From: CBFGRU01 sp965651255
Lineage (GTDB): Bacteria > Planctomycetota > Phycisphaerae > Phycisphaerales > SM1A02
Assembly (NCBI GenBank): GCA_965651255.1
Contig: CBFGRU010000026.1
Location: forward strand, 1 to 19,897
DNA: 19,897 nt
Direction of reading: 5' to 3'
Shown: positions 1 to 6,106 of the stretch, piece by piece
Position numbering within the stretch: position 1 is the first letter of the stretch
How the letters are laid out: each line of letters begins with the position of its first letter
Position numbers and translations under genes: made by a program
The notes under the pieces: generated by a model
Told to the model about the DNA's origin: nothing
The model's input: only the letters and a program-made list of their open reading frames with translations
Databases searched by the model: none

Positions 1-158
1 GAACGATCCCGTGGATGTATCCGGGGTGGAAGGGGATTACAAACGCCGACCTCGCGATGCGGATCGAAGGCCATTACATCCCCGCGCCGGGCGCGCTGCT
101 GCCGCTGCTGACGATGATGGTGCTGAGTACATCAACCCGTCAGAGGCGGCGCGGGTGA
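1..158 (+). CDS. 3' end of an exported PEP-CTERM-like protein (partial)
   Basis: The frame is open from base 3 to the TGA at 156-158, and its 5' part lies outside the window. The 51 visible residues end in a C-terminal sorting-type tail: a P-A-P-G turn, a short hydrophobic stretch (ALLPLLTMMVL) and a basic end (RQRRRG). This layout resembles PEP-CTERM-type anchors that exosortase systems recognise, with PAPG in place of canonical PEP. The segment is a close paralogue of the end of the next gene (742-900): the DNA encoding I-P-A-P-G-A-L-L-P-L and the last 27 nt are identical, with one codon of length difference. An extracellular or envelope-attached protein is likely. Its function is unknown. 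Confidence 0.7.
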   Translation, partial: TIPWMYPGWKGITNADLAMRIEGHYIPAPGALLPLLTMMVLSTSTRQRRRG

Positions 159-183
159 TCATGATGCTGGGGAGGTGTTCCTG

Positions 184-900
184 ATGCGACACGCAACATT
201 CGCGACTGGGCTGGTGGCGGCGGGGCTGGTGGTGCACACCGCGCGGGGTGACATCCTGCTCGACCAGCCGCATGACTTCACCGGCGCCGCGGCCTCCTTC
301 ATCGTGATCGACGGGACGGATGCAATCTCCGCCGATGACATTCACATCACCCAGCGGACGCGGATCGACACCGCGACGTTCTGGTTCATCACCAACTGGC
401 CGAACGTGCCGTGGGACTGGGGGATTCATCTGCACGCAACGACGATGGAACACCAGGACGATTGGCTGCCGTGGTTCGAGGGGGCGCCGGTGTGGGATCC
501 GTTTCTCACGATCGAGGGGGCGACCTCGATCACGGATCTCGGGTTCTGGCCGACCGATCCGACGTATCGATACTGGGAGGTGCGGTTCGAGAATCTGGAC
601 ATCGTGCTCGACCCGGCCGAGACACTGGAAGGAATCTTCTGGATATCACCTTACGGTGTGGGTCAGAACTATCCGCTGACGCGCAGTTACATCGGAACGA
701 GCAACCGAGGCAACCCCAACCACAGCGGTGCGTGGGGACGAACGATCCCGTGGATGTTTCCGGGATGGAATGGCATTACGAGCAACGCCGACCTCGCAAT
801 GCGTCTGGAGGGCGAAGTCATCCCCGCGCCGGGCGCGCTGCTGCCGCTGGTCGCGATGATGGTGCTGCGCCCATCAACCCGTCAGAGGCGGCGCGGGTGA
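184..900 (+). CDS. Exported protein with PEP-CTERM-like C-terminal anchor
   Basis: A 238-residue protein. The ATG at 184 is preferred over the in-frame GTG at 175 because a strong SD (GGGGAGG, about 169-175) sits 8 nt before it and overlaps the GTG. The N-terminus is a signal peptide (MRHATFATGLVAAGLVV, then H-T-A-R-G-D, cleavage around residue 20). The mature part is rich in Trp, Thr and Asp and looks like a beta-sandwich, with no catalytic motif I recognise. The C-terminus has P-A-P-G, a hydrophobic run and R-Q-R-R-R-G, a PEP-CTERM-like sorting signal of the kind common in planctomycetes. It begins 25 nt after the stop of its paralogue, so the two form a tandem pair. A role as a surface or extracellular protein is inferred; no specific activity can be assigned. 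Confidence 0.8.
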   Translation: MRHATFATGLVAAGLVVHTARGDILLDQPHDFTGAAASFIVIDGTDAISADDIHITQRTRIDTATFWFITNWPNVPWDWGIHLHATTMEHQDDWLPWFEGAPVWDPFLTIEGATSITDLGFWPTDPTYRYWEVRFENLDIVLDPAETLEGIFWISPYGVGQNYPLTRSYIGTSNRGNPNHSGAWGRTIPWMFPGWNGITSNADLAMRLEGEVIPAPGALLPLVAMMVLRPSTRQRRRG

Positions 901-922
901 TGCGCTGGCCTGATCGCCCGGA

Positions 923-1255
923 TTACCCTTCCGGCTTGCGCCAGTCGTAGTCTTTATCTTTGTGCAGCGCGCCGGAGGCGAGCTTGATGCACCGCCGGCA
1001 GAGGTGCGCCTCCGTTTCTACCGGACTTTGCCAACCCGGCTCGTTCGCGCGGTCCTGCGCGGCGCGGTCATCATCACCTTCCAGGCACATGCGGCACTTG
1101 TAGCCGGTCGTCATCGAGTGATCGCGATGCAGCATGACTTCACGGAACGCGATCGTCAGGCATCGGCCGCAGATGCACGAACCCTGATGCCCTTCGATGA
1201 ACGGCTCGACATCTGACCATTCGCGACGGCAGTAGTCGCAGAGGACATCGGTCAT
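923..1255 (-). CDS. Small protein with two ClpX-like C4 zinc fingers
   Basis: About 110 residues. Two modules each carry a paired CxxC arrangement. The first is CDYC near the N-terminus plus C-I-C-G-R-C about 20 residues on. The second is CRMC plus CRRC, with an acidic or polar loop between. The first module has the spacing and the 'G...ICxxC' end of the zinc-binding domain at the N-terminus of ClpX, but no AAA+ ATPase follows. The start could be ATG 1255 or GTG 1261; neither has an SD, so the choice is uncertain. It lies 69 nt downstream of the NYN-domain gene on the same strand and converges with the gene ending at 900. A regulatory, adaptor or nucleic-acid-binding role is possible but unproven. 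Confidence 0.7.
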   Translation of the reverse strand: MTDVLCDYCRREWSDVEPFIEGHQGSCICGRCLTIAFREVMLHRDHSMTTGYKCRMCLEGDDDRAAQDRANEPGWQSPVETEAHLCRRCIKLASGALHKDKDYDWRKPEG

Positions 1256-1324
1256 CTGCACATCATTCGGATTGACGCCGGGCTTTCGGATTCGGATTTC
1301 CTTCGTTCGGTGGAGATAGTCGGT

Positions 1325-2389
1325 TCAGCGATCGTTCTCATCATCGTCGTCGTCATCTTGAGCATCATCATCTGATGCTGATGTTTCGAGATCGCTATCG
1401 TCCTCATCGTCATCGTATTCTTCGTAGTCATCATCCGCATCATCTTCATCGTCGTAGTCGCCATCATCAAGGACGATGCGGACGGCCTTGTTGCCATCTT
1501 CGGCGGTATAGACCTCGACATCACCATCGGCAATGAGTTCATCGAGCAGACGTGATCGCCAGTCCGGCGCTTCACTGAGACGGGGCGATTTCCAGCGACG
1601 GACGAAGTAGTTCAGGCCGACGTATCCGCCCGCGAACTGCCGCTCGGCGAAGCGCAACTCTTCGAGGAGAATATCCGCGGGATCATCGGCGTCTTCATCA
1701 TCAGCGCGCTCCATGCCGTAGGTGGTCGATGATCGTGCGGTGGTGAGGTCACCTTGGTCATCTTCATCGTCGAATTCGCGCACGCGCTCGCCGTTGGACA
1801 GGGGAAGCGGCGAGACGAGTCCGATGGCGGAGTCGGCCATCTCGAAATGCGCGAGTCCTTCGAGCAGGTCGATGTGGTCGAAGGCAGCGCGGAGGAGGCG
1901 CGATGAGAGGCCGTACCCGCCCCACGAGGCGAGGTAGACCTTCTTGCCGAGCATCTTCACGCCTTCAACGGCTGGGGCGTGGTCGGTATCGCCGGAGATG
2001 AGGACCATGACGTCAAAGGCATTGACGGCGGCGAGCCGGAGCATGTCGGCGACCATGGTGGTGTCGACTTCCTTCTCGAGGGAGAAGCGGGTTTCGGCCC
2101 CGCAATTGGCGCAGGTGCCGCTGCGCGCCCGGCGGGGAAAGCGATAGACGAAGTAGCCGGGCAGGACTTCGAGGTCATTGAGAAATCGTGAGAGATTGCG
2201 CTGGGCGTCGCTTTCGGCGGCGCTGCCGATCTCGATGCCGGTGTAGTAGTGGGCGCCCCAGAGGTGGCGGGCATCCACGCGATCCATCAACCACCGGGAG
2301 AGTCGAGTGAAATCAACTCGTCGTCCGTCCGCCTTTTCACGCCAACTGCGATAGAAATTCTTGCCGTCAAAGAACAGCGCGACCTTCAT
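1325..2389 (-). CDS. NYN-domain protein (putative PIN-like ribonuclease) with acidic tail
   Basis: The ATG at 2389 is chosen because an SD (AAGGAG, about 2396-2401) lies 7 nt upstream and the N-terminus then begins directly with the NYN motif M-K-V-A-L-F-F-D-G-K-N-F. An upstream in-frame extension to 2452 is less likely. The product is 354 residues. NYN (LabA/PIN-like) features seen: D8 and N11 in FFDGKNF, acidic residues around 105-115 (KEVDTTMVADM), and S-G-D-T-D (D134, D136) followed by a hydrophobic strand. These acidic residues normally bind the metal for RNA cleavage. A single CxxC (C93, C96) sits between the strands. A helical region of unknown fold (about 235-305) precedes a roughly 49-residue tail in which about 32 residues are Asp or Glu. 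RNA processing or decay is inferred; the substrate is unknown. Confidence 0.82.
   Translation of the reverse strand: MKVALFFDGKNFYRSWREKADGRRVDFTRLSRWLMDRVDARHLWGAHYYTGIEIGSAAESDAQRNLSRFLNDLEVLPGYFVYRFPRRARSGTCANCGAETRFSLEKEVDTTMVADMLRLAAVNAFDVMVLISGDTDHAPAVEGVKMLGKKVYLASWGGYGLSSRLLRAAFDHIDLLEGLAHFEMADSAIGLVSPLPLSNGERVREFDDEDDQGDLTTARSSTTYGMERADDEDADDPADILLEELRFAERQFAGGYVGLNYFVRRWKSPRLSEAPDWRSRLLDELIADGDVEVYTAEDGNKAVRIVLDDGDYDDEDDADDDYEEYDDDEDDSDLETSASDDDAQDDDDDDENDR
1328..1470. repeat. Low-complexity trinucleotide tract (ATC/GTC/GAT runs)
   Basis: The plus strand consists largely of ATC, GTC and CTC triplets, i.e. Asp and Glu codons on the minus strand. It encodes the acidic C-terminus of the NYN-domain protein. 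The triplet purity makes it prone to replication slippage, so tail length may vary between strains. Confidence 0.7.
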
Positions 2390-2557
2390 TCCATAGCTCC
2401 TTGCCTGTCGAATCCAACAACGAAACGAACTGTCCATGCCCGCTCGCGGCAAAGGCCGCGGACGAATCAGAACCCATGGCCACGAATCATTCCCGGCGGG
2501 TGTCGCCGGGTCTGCCGCACCGAAGGTAGCGAGTCGGTACGGCCTGCAAACCTCGAA

Positions 2558-2585
2558 ACGGTAGTGGGTTGCATCGCGGAGTCAA
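2558..2585 (-). promoter_or_regulatory. Weak candidate promoter upstream of the NYN gene
   Basis: On the minus strand TTGACT (plus 2580-2585) matches the -35 consensus at five of six positions. It is followed after 16 nt by TACCGT (plus 2558-2563), a poor -10. It would give a leader of about 160 nt before the NYN start. No other signal is visible in 2402-2637. Confidence 0.2.
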
Positions 2586-2637
2586 GAACAGGCAACTCCG
2601 GGTACCGGTTGGACACCGACGGGCGGGCGAACAGTGT

Positions 2638-3105
2638 TTACAGAAAGTGCGGTGAGCCGAAGACGCTCATGATCGAGGCAAACAGCCCCAACCCCGCGAC
2701 GCCCACCCCGATGTTCCAGATCATCATGATGAGCGCGAAGGTGAACGACTCCATCGCCCGGGGCAGATGAGATTGTTCCCGATCCTGCCGGTGGTACCAG
2801 GCGAATCCGCCGACCCCAGCAAGAATGAGCGTGATCGACGCCAGGGCTGCCAGGAGTACACCGAAAGCCGCATCCGGCTTCATCGTGACCGCCATCGTCG
2901 CGAAGATGGCGAGGAATCCGCCGGGAATGGTCAATCGACCCATCGACCGCCACGACCCGACCAGGCCCATTTCCTGCTGGTAGTAGACTTCGATGGCATC
3001 GAGGTGATGGCCGCATTCCGCGCAGCGGGCGGTGCCATCATCGCGGACACTGGCGCGCAGGTCGTAGCGGCATGAAGGGCAGAAGATTGGTCGCTCGGCG
3101 TTCAT
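2638..3105 (-). CDS. Zinc-ribbon membrane protein
   Basis: 155 residues from ATG 3105 to TAA 2638. The N-terminus is a zinc ribbon with C9/C12 (FCPSC) and C28/C31 (CAEC), a type frequent in planctomycete membrane proteins that begin 'CP.C.YDLR'. Three hydrophobic segments follow at roughly 58-75, 81-104 and 119-146, so the protein should sit in the inner membrane with the ribbon probably cytoplasmic. There is no enzymatic motif and the function is unknown. No SD is visible. TACTCT lies 10 nt before the start, so the mRNA may be nearly leaderless. It is upstream of and co-directional with the NYN gene, but 248 nt separate them, so a shared transcript is uncertain. Confidence 0.75.
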   Translation of the reverse strand: MNAERPIFCPSCRYDLRASVRDDGTARCAECGHHLDAIEVYYQQEMGLVGSWRSMGRLTIPGGFLAIFATMAVTMKPDAAFGVLLAALASITLILAGVGGFAWYHRQDREQSHLPRAMESFTFALIMMIWNIGVGVAGLGLFASIMSVFGSPHFL

Positions 3106-3115
3106 GGTTCGCTGG

Positions 3116-3121
3116 AGAGTA
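3116..3121 (-). promoter_or_regulatory. Candidate -10 for leaderless start of the zinc-ribbon gene
   Basis: The minus strand reads TACTCT, then 10 nt, then ATG at 3105. This fits a TANNNT -10 whose start site would fall a few bases before the ATG. No convincing -35 was found. Confidence 0.3.
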
Positions 3122-3356
3122 TCTTCGCGGGAAGTGGGTCTGGATTGAAGCGGTTTTCCGCGGATTCCTGAAGGATGCGGGCGGGAAGGTGCGGCGGGCG
3201 CACCCCGATGCGCGTTGGGGATGGTGGGGGGCGGGTGGATTCGTGACAGATCAGCGGACTTTCGCGGTCGACGGCGGCGGACTGGCCGCTATCATCCGCT
3301 CTGGACCTGAGGGGGTCTCGTTGAAGCCGCTCACCTGCGCGAGGCGTTCATGACGC

Positions 3357-3385
3357 TTGCCTCACGCAGCGGGGGCGACTATGTT
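3357..3385 (+). promoter_or_regulatory. Candidate sigma70-type promoter of rpsL-rpsG
   Basis: TTGCCT (3357-3362) and TATGTT (3380-3385) are separated by exactly 17 nt, and each matches the consensus at four of six positions. Transcription would begin near 3392, about 30 nt before the rpsL ATG. Confidence 0.45.
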
Positions 3386-3422
3386 CAGCGATTCCCCACC
3401 GGTCAGTGGAGTTCGTTGACGC

Positions 3423-3794
3423 ATGCCCACGATTAATCAGCTCATTCGCAAGCCCCGTCGTGATCCCGCGGCGAAGTCAAAGGTGAAGGACCTTGAGGCG
3501 TGTCCGCAGAAGCGCGGCGTCTGCCTTCAGGTGCGAACCGTCACGCCGAAGAAGCCGAACTCCGCGCTCCGCAAGGTAGCGCGCGTTCGCCTTTCCAACG
3601 GAAAGGAAGTCACGGCGTACATCGGCGGTGAAGGCCACAACCTGCAGGAACACTCGATCGTGCTGGTTCGCGGCGGTCGTGTGCGCGACCTGCCCGGTGT
3701 GCGGTATCACATCGTGCGCGGTTCGCTGGACTGCCTGGGTGTCGATGGCCGCAAGAAGGGCCGCTCCAAGTACGGCGCGAAGCGCGGCAAGTAA
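3423..3794 (+). CDS. rpsL: 30S ribosomal protein S12
   Basis: 123 residues, the normal S12 length, beginning MPTINQLIRKPR. S12 lies at the decoding centre of the small subunit and controls tRNA selection accuracy. Conserved blocks seen: T-P-K-K-P-N-S-A-L-R-K (residues 41-51, containing K43), G-G-E-G-H-N-L-Q-E-H-S (68-78) and D-L-P-G-V-R-Y-H (89-96, including D89, the residue methylthiolated by RimO in some bacteria). Position 88, Lys in most bacteria (E. coli K87 without Met), is Arg here (codon CGC, 3684-3686). This matches a classical streptomycin-resistance substitution. The SD is weak (GTGGAG, about 12 nt upstream). It is the first gene of a two-gene S12-S7 unit. Confidence 0.98.
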   Translation: MPTINQLIRKPRRDPAAKSKVKDLEACPQKRGVCLQVRTVTPKKPNSALRKVARVRLSNGKEVTAYIGGEGHNLQEHSIVLVRGGRVRDLPGVRYHIVRGSLDCLGVDGRKKGRSKYGAKRGK

Positions 3795-3803
3795 GAATTT
3801 CAC

Positions 3804-3909
3804 GGGTGCGATCTCGCGGTCGCGCCCATTCACAGAGGCAAGTAATCGCAGTCGAGCGATTGGTGACATTCGCACTGCGGTGAACAGAGTCCGCTGAAAT
3901 GAAGCGGAC
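3804..3909 (+). promoter_or_regulatory. Hairpin-rich rpsL-rpsG intercistronic region (possible S7 target)
   Basis: Three short hairpins stand in a row: 3804-3811 with 3820-3827 (8 bp, one G-T pair), 3844-3849 with 3856-3861 (AATCGC/GCGATT) and 3889-3895 with 3903-3909 (GTCCGCT/AGCGGAC, 7-nt loop). The last ends 12 nt before the rpsG SD. In E. coli, S7 binds the rpsL-rpsG spacer and represses its own translation; whether this spacer acts likewise is inference. Confidence 0.4.
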
Positions 3910-3933
3910 AGATGAGCCACCAAGGAGGACCGC

Positions 3934-4428
3934 ATGGCCGGTCGAATCACCGCGTCGGACGATCAACTTCGTCCAGACCCCAAGTTCGGAAACAAGACCC
4001 TCTCGAAGTTCATCAACTGCGTGATGCGCGATGGAAAGAAAACCGCCGCGATTCGCGTCGTGTACGATGCGCTCGATGAGATTGATCGGCGTCTGGAGAA
4101 GGAGAAGGACCCCGATGCGCCACCGAGCGCGATCGAGGTCTTCCTGCAGGCGATTGACCGGGTGAAACCCGCGGTGGAAGTGCGATCCAAGCGGGTCGGC
4201 GGAGCCAACTACCAGGTTCCGATGCAGGTGAATCGTCGCCGGCAGCAGTCGCTGGCGTTCCGCTGGATTCTGGAAGCCGCGCGCAGCGAAAAGGGCAAGC
4301 CCATGCACCTGCGACTGGCGAAGGAAATCTGGGACGCTGCCCGCAACGAAGGCAAGGCAATCACCACCCGCGAGAATACGCACCGCATGGCCGAGGCCAA
4401 CCGCGCGTTCTCGCACTTCGCGTGGTGA
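3934..4428 (+). CDS. rpsG: 30S ribosomal protein S7
   Basis: 164 residues, slightly longer than the usual roughly 156. The ATG follows a strong SD (AAGGAGG, 3922-3928) at 5 nt. S7 nucleates assembly of the 30S head by binding the 3' major domain of 16S rRNA and contacts E-site tRNA. Family landmarks seen: P-D-P-K-F-G-N near residue 15, F-I-N-C-V-M-R-D-G-K-K, an A-I-D-R-V-K-P-A-V-E-V-R-S-K-R-V-G-G-A-N-Y-Q-V-P block in the middle and the Arg-rich helix with E-N-T-H-R-M-A-E-A-N-R-A-F near the C-terminus. It lies 139 nt after rpsL and is followed by a terminator rather than by fusA, so the str operon ends here. Confidence 0.98.
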   Translation: MAGRITASDDQLRPDPKFGNKTLSKFINCVMRDGKKTAAIRVVYDALDEIDRRLEKEKDPDAPPSAIEVFLQAIDRVKPAVEVRSKRVGGANYQVPMQVNRRRQQSLAFRWILEAARSEKGKPMHLRLAKEIWDAARNEGKAITTRENTHRMAEANRAFSHFAW

Positions 4429-4481
4429 TCCTCAGGTTCGCAATCAGCGGATGCCCGCAGAAATCAAGTGCATCAACCCCG

Positions 4482-4518
4482 TGGGGCCGGTCAATGGATC
4501 GGCCCCATGTTCATTTCC
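4482..4518 (+). terminator. Rho-independent-type terminator of rpsL-rpsG
   Basis: An 11-bp stem (TGGGGCCGGTC with GATCGGCCCCA, one G-T pair) closes a 4-nt AATG loop (4482-4507) and is followed by the T-rich stretch TGTTCATTTCC. It lies 54 nt after the rpsG stop. Confidence 0.65.
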
Positions 4519-4606
4519 TGAGAGAATGCGCGATTTGATCGCCCGTCGCTCACCGCGGGTCCGGTAGCATGAACCCATCGGCTGCTGCTGAGGGAGGTTG
4601 TTCGTG

Positions 4607-5500
4607 ATGACCGGATCCGGTCGTTCGCCGCGCATGTTCCTGTGGTTGATCGCGCTCGTGCTGATGTGGTCAAGCACCGCGGCGCTGGCGCAAACATCTC
4701 GACCTGCCCGTCGCGACTCCGGCAGGCAGCCGATGCAGCAACTCATTGCGCAACTGGTCGATGAAGCGGTGGCGGCACGCGAGGCCGGCGCCATCTCCGA
4801 AGAAGCGGACATTGCATCGCGCATCGAGTCCGGTGACTTTGACGATGTGGAAATCCTCCGCGCGATCGTTCGCCGTCAGCATCGCGATCCGTTTGTTGAT
4901 GCGTACATCCGTTGGCAGTTGACGAGCTTTGACGTTGAACTGCCGGCGATGAGTGATCGCGACTTCATCACCCTGATGGACAACACGCCGGCGTTCGTTG
5001 AGAACCCGGCCGCCGATCCGCGCGTTGTTTCGTTCTTCGAGCAGGCGGAGCGTGCAGGGGCGCTCGCGCCGGATCGCATCGAGTTCATTCGCCGCGCGCA
5101 GGCGGAGATGGAATCCCGGCAGCAGGTGGCGGAAATGCAGAATCTTCCTGCCGTCCGGTTCCGACAGTGGGTTGAAGATCAACTCGGTGAAACGGGCGTC
5201 CGGCCCCGCCAATGGATGATGGAGGAACTGGCTGCGATGATCACGGCGGGCTGGCCGGTGAGCGATCTGAAGAGCGCGATGAGCCGCGACTTTTCCGCGA
5301 GTGTGGCCGATGAGACGTTTACTACGGCGCAGCGCGCGATGCTGGTGAACCAGTTGCGCACGGTGATCGGCCCCGGGCGACGCTGGGTGAAGGAACTGAC
5401 CTACCTTGCCAGCGGTGAAGTGAAGGTTGCGGTGTGGACGAGCCGCGTCGATCAGGGCGATGTTGAGAACTGGACCAACCGCCTCGCGGGTCGCGGCTGA
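4607..5500 (+). CDS. Exported protein of unknown function
   Basis: 297 residues from ATG 4607, which has an SD (GGGAGG, 4592-4597) 9 nt upstream. The GTG at 4604 and TTG at 4598 are alternatives. The N-terminus is a signal peptide (R-M-F-L-W-L-I-A-L-V-L-M-W then A-A-L-A-Q, cleavage near residue 30). The mature protein is mostly helical and charged, with no Cys and no catalytic motif that I recognise. The C-terminal part (G-R-R-W-V-K-E-L-T-Y-L-A-S-G-E-V-K-V-A-V-W) could be a short beta element. It stands alone between the ribosomal terminator and the convergent RNase HI gene, so context gives no functional clue. A periplasmic or envelope role is inferred from the signal peptide only. Confidence 0.75.
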   Translation: MTGSGRSPRMFLWLIALVLMWSSTAALAQTSRPARRDSGRQPMQQLIAQLVDEAVAAREAGAISEEADIASRIESGDFDDVEILRAIVRRQHRDPFVDAYIRWQLTSFDVELPAMSDRDFITLMDNTPAFVENPAADPRVVSFFEQAERAGALAPDRIEFIRRAQAEMESRQQVAEMQNLPAVRFRQWVEDQLGETGVRPRQWMMEELAAMITAGWPVSDLKSAMSRDFSASVADETFTTAQRAMLVNQLRTVIGPGRRWVKELTYLASGEVKVAVWTSRVDQGDVENWTNRLAGRG

Positions 5501-5551
5501 TGCGGCCGAGCATTCAATGACGCACCGGCGCGACCTTGCATGAATGTGGGG

Positions 5552-6019
5552 CTATGAGAGAAACTGTTGATAGGCGGCGACTGCGAGCTGATCGCACCGC
5601 TCATTCTCGGGGTGATCGTTGTGGCCGCGCACCCATTCACAGGTGATCGTGTGCATCTGGCGCAACCGATCGAGTTCCTGCCACATCTCGACATTGGCAA
5701 GCGGATCCTTCCCGCGGCGCCAGCCCTTCTTCTTCCAGCCGTCCATCCACTCGGTGAGCCCCTTGGTGACATACTGACTGTCGCTGATGAGTCGCACGCG
5801 CGTGGGTTTCTTCAAGGCCTGAAGTCCGCGGATCGCGGCGGTGAGTTCCATGCGATTGTTGGTGGTTGATCGTTCGCCGCCGCTGTCCTCGGTCTCCGTC
5901 CCGCTCGCGACATGCCGCATGAGGTACGCCCAGCCGCCGGGTCCGGGGTTGCCGGAACAGGCGCCATCGGTAAAGAGAAGAACCTCGGGCTGGTCCGATT
6001 TCGCGTGCGAGTGCGTCAT
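5552..6019 (-). CDS. rnhA: Ribonuclease HI
   Basis: 155 residues, the usual length for bacterial RNase HI. It hydrolyses the RNA strand of RNA:DNA hybrids in the cytoplasm with two metal ions, removing primers, R-loops and misincorporated RNA. The whole active site is present: D18 in F-T-D-G-A-C-S-G-N-P-G-P-G-G-W-A, E58 in N-N-R-M-E-L-T-A, D80 in S-D-S-Q-Y-V and D143 in E-R-C-D-Q-L-A, plus the loop His (H133 in V-R-G-H). The basic W-K-K-K-G-W-R-R handle that binds the hybrid is at 95-102. The ATG at 6019 has no obvious SD. It is a single-gene unit, converging with the gene ending at 5500 and lying 87 nt downstream of purL on the same strand. Confidence 0.96.
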   Translation of the reverse strand: MTHSHAKSDQPEVLLFTDGACSGNPGPGGWAYLMRHVASGTETEDSGGERSTTNNRMELTAAIRGLQALKKPTRVRLISDSQYVTKGLTEWMDGWKKKGWRRGKDPLANVEMWQELDRLRQMHTITCEWVRGHNDHPENERCDQLAVAAYQQFLS

Positions 6020-6106
6020 GGGTGTATTGAGCGGTCCGCGTTGCGGCTTGAGAGGTGTGAAGCAGAAGGCGACACAAGGATTGGTTCGTGAGAAACAGTG
6101 ACGATA

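Larger units (their letters stand above)
3106..3422. other. 317-nt intergenic region between divergent genes
   Basis: No supported gene. It separates the minus-strand zinc-ribbon gene from rpsL and holds the candidate promoters of both. The middle part (about 3130-3340) is very G-rich on the plus strand and contains a 93-codon open frame with no family features. I see no riboswitch or clear terminator here. Confidence 0.6.

Noticed and set aside
1328..1470. CRISPR-like or tandem repeat array
   Set aside because: The repetition is triplet coding sequence for Asp/Glu, without spacer-repeat structure.
3072..3353. A 93-codon plus-strand open frame before rpsL
   Set aside because: It overlaps the zinc-ribbon gene start and a G-rich intergenic region and has no SD or recognisable domain.
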